Source of the DNA: Haliclona indistincta | Lineage: Eukaryota > Porifera > Demospongiae > Haplosclerida > Chalinidae | Length of the DNA stretch: 64,000 nt | Assembly: GCA_964017065.1 (NCBI GenBank) | Contig: OZ024789.1 | Span: forward strand, 7,506,191-7,570,190 | Reading direction: 5' to 3' | Part shown: in pieces, positions 55,601 to 64,000 of the stretch | How the letters are laid out: the number at the start of each line of letters is the position of its first letter | Numbering within the stretch: the first letter of the stretch is position 1 | Program-made: the position numbers and the translations under genes | The notes under the pieces: generated by a model | Databases searched by the model: none | Seen by the model: only the letters and a program-made list of their open reading frames with translations | Told to the model about the DNA's origin: nothing

Positions 55601-58600
55601 GGTACATGTACACTGTGTTTTAAAGTGTTTTAAAAATCAAGTAGTTACCGACCGTATGGCTGATAACAAGTTTGACGCTAAGGCGTAAAAAATAATTCCC
55701 GCTATCAATCAAAATTGTATTGATTAACCGCAAAATTTAACATCAAAATTACACAAGCAAATAATTATTACCAGCTATAATATGATATGATCATTATTAT
55801 CTACTAATATCTCTCTCTTTCTCTCTCTTACCTCAATGCTCATGTGAGTCACACAGGCTAGCCCTTGCTGAGCAACCTGCTCAACAGCAGCCATAGTCAG
55901 TCCATACCAGTAGCCGGATATCCTGTACGTCTGAATAAACTCACCCTGTACAACAAAACACATTACTCATCAAGACATAAAGAAGGCAGAAGCATCCTCA
56001 AAAATCGGTGTGTAACAATCCCTGAACCTCAAAATTGTTATTACACAAAATAATGCTCATGAGTTGGTCATTTTATACAACTCTGAATTACAGCAGAGAC
56101 AGTCTGACTGACAGACAGGAATGGAGACAAACTGACAGATGGAGACAAACTGACAGATGGAGACAAACTGACAGATGGAGACAAATAATTATGTGCAGAT
56201 TGTACTAACAGCATCAGAAGCTCTGTTGAAAGTTGCATCATTGATAAAGTAGTAATCTCTTCCATGGCTCTCTCTGGCTCCTTGAGGTCGTGTGGTATGA
56301 GACACTCTATAGAACACATACACAACACTACGATGATAGTTTTGTTAGGCAGTTGAAATTTGAATACACGATGAATGTTGCAATAGTAACTAATAGTAAT
56401 TATCACATTGCGCAGTTGCACTTTGACACAAGACAAGTATGGTCCCTAACTCCTTTTTAGTAGCTCATTGCTCATTTACCGTGATGCTTACTCACAACTT
56501 ACGCGTTCAGTTATTTACTTGCTCACTCGCTGACTCAATCCCTCATTGATCCACAGTCCCTCCCTCCTCTATACCCACTTACTTACTCACTCACTTACCC
56601 ACCCTCTCACTCACTCACTCACTCACTCACTCACTCACTCACTCACTCACTCACCCACCCACCCACCCACCCACCCACTCACCCACCCACTCACCTACTC
56701 ACTCACTCACTCGCCCACCCACCCACTCACCCCAGTCCAAAGAAGCTAGGGAACTCCTCCACCAGTGTGTGGCAGAACTGTCCTTTCGCTGATCCAGGAG
56801 GACCACACAGTACCAGCATTGGATATGGCTCATCTAGCCTTGTCAGAGTACTGCAAGAGTGTTGAAAAATAAGCTCTGTGTGTGTATCACATACATACAT
56901 TTTGTAAACAGAAGCTCCATGAGTTGCTTGCAACAACGCACATACTTAAACCCTGGTAATGTGCGTGTTAGTTTAATGTATGCTTTTCCGTTATTATTGA
57001 TCTGACCTGAATCTTAGTCTGGCTGCTTTTCTAGCAGCTCTGCTTGTGTGCATGATGTGATTATGAGCTGCCAGTAGACTGATCGGGGGATTGAACCTGT
57101 TGTTAGCCGCTACCTGTGATCAAGAAAGAGAACATGAGTGAGTGAAAGAAATGAGCAGGTGGGTAGGTAAGTGAGTGTGAGTGTGGGTGTGGGGGTGTGT
57201 GTGTGAGGTAAGCACAAGGAGTGAGTGAATGAGAAGTGAGTGAGTAAACGAAAGGTGTGTGAGTGAATGAGTGTGCAAGTGAGTGTGCAAGTGAGTGTGT
57301 AAGTGAGTGAGTGTGCAAGTGAGTGAGTGTGCAAGTGTGTGTGTGAGTGAGTGAGGTAAGCTAGTAAGCAAACAAGGATTAAGTGAATCAGTGAGTGAGT
57401 AAGCAACAGAGAGATAGAAAGAGACGTGTAGGGGTGAGCGCAGAGAGAAGTACATGTACATGAGAACGCGAGTAATTGCATTACACGCAAATTTCAGCAA
57501 AAATATATTAAGTTAGATAAATTGGTGTACATGCAAATCTAGAGTGATGTGGTTTCCATGATATCCTGTTATCATAGGATAGTGATACACAGAGAGGAGC
57601 TCCACAGACCATTGGCTACTATTAACATACTAGCTCAGGAAATACCAATCTTTGAACGTGTAGAAGAAAACTATCGCAACTTCAAATTTGGTGAAAGCTA
57701 TTTCAGAAATGCAGATAACTCTTATCGTCTGCATAGTCTATTTCTCAAATGCAATGTGTTGTAACTTGCAGCTATAATATATCAATACATAATACATCAC
57801 GATCCATATGATCCAAAACTGCTGGCACAGAGTGATGTCACGAGGTGGAGGAACCACAAATTTTGCTCAATGCTCTTCTTTCATGAAATGATGGAAGAAG
57901 GGGGTACCTAACTCTGTATAGGCTAGTAAGTGTTGTGATTGTAGCTTGCCTTCTCTTCAGAGGACACTGGCTGCTCGTCCAGACATGTGAGAGAAGGAAA
58001 GTGCAGTATCACTGCCTGTCGGTAGTCACCAAGAGCCTGTGCAAAGAGAAAATCATATAATTACTGGACAGTGCACTATAATCAGAACTTGCGACCCGAA
58101 GTTTAGATCTACTTTCAAAAGATACCCGAACAATCTTGTACAATTACAACAGACTAAACCATCAAAGATTTAAATAGACCTTTGATAATAAATTTCATGT
58201 AGTTACCCCACATTTACTGTGCGAGTGGGAGCAATTTTCACTGGCTAAAAACTGACCAAAAACAAAAACTAGAATCTGATTTTTGTCGACCTCCAAAGGC
58301 ATAGTCACATGTAGGTGGGACCATAGGTGTTCAAACTTCAATGGAAGACACAATCTGATACTCGAGCAACTGTCTAACGTCTAATGGTTCCATGGTATGT
58401 ACTGTATTACCACGTTTAGCAGTGCTACAGTTGTATGATAATTCATCCTAATGTGTTTACTCCTCTCACCTGAACAGGGTTTCTTCTGAGGCTCAATCGT
58501 GTCAACATCTCCACGTCCTCCAAACGCTCTATTTCACTGATACCCATCACCTGTTGACGTATACACAAAAAATTATTTGAAGCCATACCTTATACAAATG

Positions 58601-60392
58601 CTGTGTTTGAACTATGATTATTTAAAAAATGACATTATAAAATCTGCGTAACAAGATGTTCATTGTTTTGATAGCACAGGAAATGGTACATCTGTGCATT
58701 CCTCTATTATGTCAAAAAGTACACTGCAAATAATAGATTCTGAGAAATCTGCATAAACTCTAGTATAGTGTGGTATACATGTAGCTAATGATTGCTAATA
58801 CAACATTTGAATATGATGGTAGCCTACGGAATGCATAATTATTTTTATCAAGCGCAGGCGTAACAGTGTATAATGCCCAAAGGCATGAATCCACTGAATG
58901 TACCCGTGATTCAGTGGTTTGTACTAGTACTAGTGCACAAGCGTGCTACAAATGCCTCTGGTAACACGTGCCGACTGATTCTGCCCACCAATGTACTACA
59001 TAAATACAGTACTAGGGGTGCTATGTAATTAACCAAAAGCAAATGTGAGATTCTAGTTAGCATTATAATAGCAACAAGTCTGCTCATTGTGAGTGAAAAA
59101 TTGATAAAGAAACTGTTCTAAGTTTAGCCGCAAAACTAGGCTGTGATAGGTCTGGTTTGTTAGGGGTTAAATAATTCTTTGCTGCATTGGCTTTTTATGA
59201 TCCATTCTGAATGATAACCAAGAAATACAACACTCCAATGAATAAAGCTTGCTTGCACCAACATTGTGAAGTACTGTGAAACCCAAAGATGCGCCAGGGT
59301 TGCTCAACATACAAAGTGTCTATTTGGAATTATATGCAGTACACCGATTAACGTGGGTGTTCTTATTAAGGGATGCCCACAAGGGTTCCACTATACATGA
59401 TAATTTATAAAACTTTACCATTATGAGGGTGGGAGTAGTATAGGGAATTCGGGTATGTTTCTTGGAAAGGTACTCAGACCCTAGTGCCAGCATGTCATTG
59501 AGGTTTGTACTGCTGACAGATTATCTCAATGTGAGTAGTGTTTGTATTAGCGGTAACCATAAGATAGCCACAAGAATGTACAACATAATTACCACACACA
59601 AACACACTGACACCGTACTACATGTAGCTGACAAGAGTAGTATGATAATAAACAAAGCATCAAAGATGCCGCCAGTACCCTGTGCTACGCAATGGTTAGT
59701 CTATTTAATAACACGCTAGTGAAGGCGCTATTGACGGGAGGATTAGCAATTGCAACAGAGAGATTAACTATTGCAACAGACTTGAATCAGATCAATACTT
59801 GTTAACACATACCAACGCATCCTACACCAAATGCTTACAAATTTATAAGTTGCATAACATCAGTAGTATCTTATACCATGGACACACACAAATGCATGTC
59901 ATACCATACTTACTGACTCATAACTTACGCTGCTCTCAGACAGAATTTGATAGATGCACACATTCGCATGCTCTTACACAATACGTACACTTTATTGTCA
60001 TTCACACTTTACAATACTACGCACTTTATTTCTATGCTCACACACACACACGCTTACTTGCACGCACACGCACACGCACACACACACACACACACGTCAC
60101 TATCACTGAAAACATTCACGAATGTGATAATTTCGATACTTTTGCCCAGCCCTAACCTCATTGTCTTCCATATTGATGTCTTGCAGATAGCGATGGTTGC
60201 TCAGACCAGTCAAACTATGTATCTGATTCGAAGACAAATTAAGTACCTGCATGAAGAGGTAAAATGACATCCATGCAAGGTCACAAACTCTGCAATTGCT
60301 TATTGCATAATCAGTGGTGTGGGTTTGTTACCTTTAGTAGTTTTAGTGTTTCTAAGTTAGTGATCTCCTTGATGCAGTTACCAGACTATTAT

Positions 60393-60427
<35 letters not shown>

Positions 60428-62447
60428 AGGTAAGTGCACTCAAAACGCTGACTCAAAATAAGTAGTGTGGGTGTCGCAGAGATTGACATGCACGCCAGTC
60501 TAGTCGTTGGTGACAGTAGAATTATTTTTTATGATGCATGCACTTTTAACTGGTGAATCATTCTTTATTATCATCATCCTGCAATACATTTAAAATCAAA
60601 TAGCTTCATTGAGATTACTATGTTAATTGAATGTATGGGATATAAATCTATGGAGCAATGACAACCACTTTTATAAGGTCAAATTCCAACTCTTTGCTGC
60701 ACATTTTTTCTCTGACACACACGTGCCTCCGTGTATACTATCATTGTGTGACTGAGTGAGTGACTGTTGTAGCATACCAGGTTTAAATACTTCAGTGGAA
60801 GATGGTCCAAAGACTCTATTCTCTCCAGTCTATTGTCAGCAATACTGAGATGAGTCAGACTGACCAAGCCCTTGATCCCTTTAATAACAGTGATCTGATT
60901 ACCTAAAATAATTATTAAGATAATTCACCTACATTAATCGCATTAGACACAGTAAATCAAGTTAGTGTGCGGCCCAGTAAAGGTTATGTAATCTTGAGAG
61001 TGGGCGAGGTTGCGTAATAAATTTTTAAACCCAATTAATTCACTACTAGATATGATAATGTAAGAGGCATGCATAGTAAACCATAGCTGGTCCATGATCT
61101 GTACATGAAGTGGTGAAGGTCGGCCGTTCAGTGAGGAGTAGAAAGCTTTTGAAATAGCATGACATAGTCAAGTGTTTTGTCTACCTCATTGCTTACGTCA
61201 AGTTAGAACATGGATTGTACATGCATGACAGGGCAGATGGCTGAGGTGCATAACGTGTCAGAGAGTATTGTAGAGAGGTTCAAACCACTCATGACTAGAC
61301 CAACCAGCTACAAATAAAATGTCTTAAAGAGTGATATTTTAACCCTTTTAAGAAATGCTCTGTTTAGTACGTAGTTACAGTAATATGAGTGCTGTGGATG
61401 ACTAACCATCTAGAACCAGTTTAACAAGAGTCTGATGGTGTGATAAGCTTGGAATCTCCTCAATTTCGTTGTAGCCATAATCTGCTTCCTGAGGCAGACC
61501 ACAAGAGATCATATGAGCACATTCCACAATAGATGCAGATACACACATCAAATGAGGAGCTAGCCTCACTTTACTTAGCAAGAAGCCATTATTTCATGAA
61601 GCATGCAGGCTACCTTGAGCGACTTGGGAGAATCAAACTCCAGTACTCTGGTGAGCTTGTTGCCTGACACGTTCAGGTGGGTCAGATACGGCAAGCTACC
61701 CAGTGCAGTCACATCTGGTGAAGAGAAAGAGATGTCGTCATAATAATTATACTGTGAGGTGGTGGTATAGACAAGCAGCAGATACAGTAGTATTACAATA
61801 GTAGAATTTCATTCTCTGAAAAAAAACCGATGAAAATGCTAAGATTGACTACAGGCCTTTTAGATGTCTGACTAAAGAGTGTGCACATGTACTGCAAGAA
61901 CTGGGCTAAATAAAGGTCAAAATTCCTCAAATCTATATTCCTCAAAACTAGACTTCTAGGGATTCTGAACTGGGTGTGGATTGAACATACTCTTATACAG
62001 TGATCTTAGTGCACATAGTGAGAGAGAGCTGTCTCTGGTGATCTCACTAACAGTGTATACAAGCGCAATTAACTTAGTCAACCACTGAAGTTCTTGTCTG
62101 AGAGAGTAGCATAGCAACAGCATGTAGCAGATATGTGAAACCCTAACCATGCAAATTGCTACAAAAACGGCAAACAACAGAGTGTCTAATAGACCATAAA
62201 GTCAATATTTAGCTGGAGCCAGTGACAGAAACAGCATAATGGTATAGTGGTTCAGAGGTATATTGGAACAGTGGTATATTGGTACAGTGGTATATTGGTA
62301 CAGTGGTATATTGGTACAGTGGTATATCGGAGACTTGTTAAAATAGTTCATCAGTCATTCATTACCTGAGAGTTGGTTGGATGATAGATCTACTCTCTGG
62401 AGGTTAGGATAGCTAGCCAGGAGAGAAATATCCAACAAACCGCAATT
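50413..62447 (-). CDS. LRGUK: LRGUK: leucine-rich repeat and guanylate kinase-like protein, 5' partial
   Basis: 17 exons, phases all consistent: 62447-62366, 61714-61614, 61488-61407, 60902-60778, 60385-60332, 60246-60157, 58550-58470, 58036-57950, 57113-57007, 56850-56731, 56306-56210, 55945-55832, 54472-54404, 53874-53742, 53107-52722, 52059-51977, 50584-50413. LRRs come first (LQRVDLSSNQL, LTHLNVSGNKL, LTHLSIADNRL, VLNLSSNQI), then a guanylate kinase-like domain (LVLCGPPGSAKGQF, VSHTTRPQGARESHGRDYYF, YWYGLTMAAVEQV, FEPRYILAMPL). A Ser/Thr/Pro-rich tail and an acidic C-terminus (EELEEDSDEDEEE) end it. In vertebrates LRGUK acts in sperm tail and acrosome formation. The P-loop has Lys-Gly instead of Lys-Ser/Thr, so kinase activity is doubtful. 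The exon ending at 57950 uses a GC donor (AAG-GCAAGC). Upstream exons were not found to 64000. Confidence 0.93.
51018..51156. mobile_element. Small TACAG-ended MITE
   Basis: TACAGCGGAGGCCCTCT and TCTACTGTA ends with TA borders. Internal TGGGACCAACAAATTGTCCA and GAGGGTGTCCTCTAA are shared with the copy at 62710-62882. In the last LRGUK intron. Confidence 0.7.
52166..52700. repeat. Long (TG)n array with higher-order units
   Basis: Runs of TG are punctuated by GTAATGTGTG and GAGTATGTGTTTG at roughly 65-85-bp spacing, giving at least five higher-order units. It lies within one LRGUK intron and leaves open frames on both strands that are not genes. Confidence 0.95.
53209..53502. mobile_element. 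Foldback MITE
   Basis: GACCATTTTAGTCGCTAA and its near inverse end the unit. Inner inverted copies of CCGCCATATTGACGGTATTG lie at 53249 and 53410. In an LRGUK intron. Confidence 0.75.
53947..54316. mobile_element. MITE with a second MITE nested inside
   Basis: Outer ends ACTATTATTGGCG...TTTAGCG and their inverse. The inner unit 54054-54253 has its own ends, TACCATACAGCTAG and CTAGCTATACGGTA, with TTTTGGTG motifs inverted beside them. Confidence 0.65.
54602..54853. mobile_element. Complete MITE of the CAGGAGCGTATAAGGGG family, 7-bp target duplication
   Basis: 252 bp with ~32-bp ends (CAGGAGCGTATAAGGGGAAG and its near inverse), flanked by ATTGTGT at 54595-54601 and 54854-54860. In an LRGUK intron. 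Confidence 0.85.
56580..56730. repeat. (CACT)n/(CACC)n array
   Basis: Tandem CACT and CACC units immediately beside the donor of the LRGUK P-loop exon (56731-56850), on its intron side. Confidence 0.9.
57120..57360. repeat. (GAGT)n/(GTGAGT)n array
   Basis: Tandem GAGTGAGT and GTGTGCAAGTGAGT units just upstream (minus sense) of the exon at 57007-57113; complementary to the array at 56580-56730. Confidence 0.9.
60052..60097. repeat. (CA)n microsatellite
   Basis: ACGCACACGC and (CA)n run in an LRGUK intron, near the donor at 60156. Confidence 0.85.
60394..60426. repeat. (GA)n microsatellite beside an LRGUK acceptor
   Basis: On the gene strand this is a (TC)n run ending nine bases before exon base 60385, so it serves as the polypyrimidine tract. 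Confidence 0.85.
62240..62335. repeat. Minisatellite, ~17-bp unit
   Basis: About five units of GTGGTATATTGGTACA in an LRGUK intron. Confidence 0.85.
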
Positions 62448-62709
62448 CTAAGAGAAAAGAAAAAGGTATGAGACGACAGTAGAATGAAAAATGAATCTTA
62501 TGCTAGCTTTGGTTGACTGCTATTGTTACAGTATAATGAAGCATTTATGTGAGATCTTGACAAGTCATCCTTGAAAAGTTTTTAATACAATATCAAGTTT
62601 GCACGGCAATAATAGAGTAAATCAGGTCATTACAAATTGAATAGTACTATATGAAAGTGCCTAGCAACTGAGGATAGACAAGGCACTCCTCCATAGTAAC
62701 ATATGCTAC

Positions 62710-62882
62710 TACAGTGGAACCTCTCTAAGGCTGACACCATTGGGACAAACAAAAATTGTCCATTATAGAGAGGGTGTCCTCTGGTCAGGGGTTTATTATA
62801 CATTATGTGGGTTATATTTGAGATTCAGTAAGTGTCCATTATAGAGGGATGAGGGGTGTCCTCTAAGAGGGGTTCCACTGTA
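62710..62882. mobile_element. TACAGTGGAACC-ended MITE
   Basis: TACAGTGGAACCTCTCTAA and its inverse GAGGGGTTCCACTGTA end with TA. Same family as 51018-51156; the TA-flanked CAGTGGAACC type ends suggest a pogo/mariner-type source. Confidence 0.8.
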
Positions 62883-63692
62883 CTAGTACTGTCCTTCTCA
62901 AGCGATAAACAGGCATGTTTTCGACCACACACACACACTGTAATCTTTACTGTGTCTACTTAGAATAGCTAACTTTTCATAAAACATAAAACATGGTAAT
63001 TGATGCTCCATTCAGCTGTGACTGCCCCTCTCTCAGTCGTAATATCAGGCACATCAGATTATTTACAAACCACGTCATTGTAGTAAACACTCGATTTACA
63101 CGGGACATTGACACTGACGCTACAGATCGTCTCAAATTCCTTAAATGACTCAGGAATCCTAAACATGCTAACTAATATCCAGATCGATGACGTCCACCGT
63201 AAAATGACTTTTTTATCGGTTATTAGATATGCATACCGACCAATAGAAAATTAAATCTCATTGACCATTTAGCTAGTTAGCATATTAGCAGTGTTGTGCA
63301 ACATCTATTAGCCGAGTAATATCAACAAATCTATGATCTTTAGATAACTGATCACTGGACAACATATGTAACAGTGCTACAAAGTTTCAAATCTACTCAA
63401 AATTTGCTTTTTCGCTCATTTTGTTAACTTCAAAAGCTCAAGTTCACTAGAACGCAAAGACAAGGGGGTCTTGGAACACACGTATGCATAAGCTATGATC
63501 TGTTCCCCCCAAGGCAGTGAAAGAGTAGACTTGTAATGGAATGCGATTCTCACTATTCAGTATAATACAGTTGTTGCTCATACACTATGCCCCATTGTTT
63601 TCCTTTTAGTTCGAATCATCTCTAGTGTGAACTTAGCCTCGACATTCCCAGGCTCTAAAAACACAAAAGTCAAACACAAGTAAAAGAGCCTG

Positions 63693-63755
63693 GTATGAGC
63701 CCAGGTCCAGAGCCTGGTATGAGCCCAGGTCCAGAGCCTGGTACGAGCCCAGAGG
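63693..63755. repeat. ~22-bp tandem repeat
   Basis: Three units of GAGCCTGGTATGAGCCCAGG, each partly self-complementary. The minus ORF through it is an artefact. Confidence 0.8.
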
Positions 63756-64000
63756 GCTCTTTTTGCTCTACAGGAAGTTTCAGAGATTGAAAGCAATGCA
63801 ATATAAAGCTGTGTAACTGGCTGCTTGTAGCTGTTGGGTACATGATAAGGTAGACCAGGAAATGTCATACCAAGGAAGTAGTAAAAATAAAAGAGCTTTA
63901 GTATTCGGTATTCATGCTTGTCGGTTATTCATGCTTGACACATCATGACAAACTATCATGATAACATGAGTAATATGACACAGGGGACTTCTGATCCATG

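Larger units (their letters stand above)
62448..64000. other. Upstream of the first recognised LRGUK exon
   Basis: No further exon recognised. The exon at 62447 starts on a codon boundary after an acceptor, so 5' exons must exist, probably beyond the window. Contains a MITE (62710-62882) and a ~22-bp repeat at about 63693-63755. Confidence 0.5.

Noticed and set aside
57103..57500. Two 126-codon minus ORFs rich in Leu/Thr/His/Ser
   Set aside because: Translations of the (GAGT)n array in an LRGUK intron.
63578..63868. 96-codon minus ORF with WTWAHTRL repeats as the LRGUK first exon
   Set aside because: The repeats are a 22-bp minisatellite and no splice link to 62447 is evident.

Overview
The window is eukaryotic, very probably animal, and most plausibly from a sponge or another early-branching marine invertebrate. 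The genes have short GT-AG introns, down to about 40-50 nt. They include animal ARL8, LRGUK and NUBP1-type genes and death-domain/NACHT immune-type genes. The AT-rich intergenic DNA is crowded with foldback elements and MITEs. The sponge assignment is inference; the animal assignment is well supported by the conserved exons.

Layout. 1-13.4 kb is almost entirely transposon territory. It holds a decayed copy of two exons of a gene found at 19.4 kb, a 2.5-kb terminal-inverted-repeat transposon with a broken ORF, several foldback elements (two with clean 9-bp target duplications), a LINE 3' end and a tRNA-derived SINE head. 13.9-17.4 kb is a multicopper oxidase on the + strand. It is broken by a ~1.4-kb palindromic insertion that removed the first copper-binding region and by a frameshift. 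At 18.2-20.8 kb a NUBP1-like Fe-S scaffold gene (minus, 3' end missing) sits head to head with a small basic, nuclear-looking orphan gene (plus).

20.9-47.7 kb is a tandem segmental duplication and the most interesting part. Each copy carries, on the minus strand, the 3' end of ARL8, one or two death-domain exons, a 4-5 kb transposon-filled intron, a large TM-NACHT exon, and then remnants of a protein kinase. Every death-domain ORF stops inside a splice donor (GTAAGC, phase 2), and both NACHT exons begin just after a splice acceptor with the single base needed to finish that codon. I therefore read them as two genes encoding DEATH-TM-NACHT proteins. Copy A has one post-NACHT module. Copy B has four tandem copies of that ~495-residue module behind a single NTPase domain, about 2,390 residues in all. 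Positive charge before the membrane segment and many conserved N-glycosylation sequons suggest, but do not prove, a type II topology with the NACHT part outside the cytosol.

46.3-50.1 kb is a complete seven-exon ARL8 small GTPase gene. 50.4-62.4 kb holds 17 exons of an LRGUK gene (leucine-rich repeats plus guanylate kinase-like domain) whose 5' end was not found and may lie beyond the window. A 200-base assembly gap lies at 45321-45520, directly against a palindrome arm.
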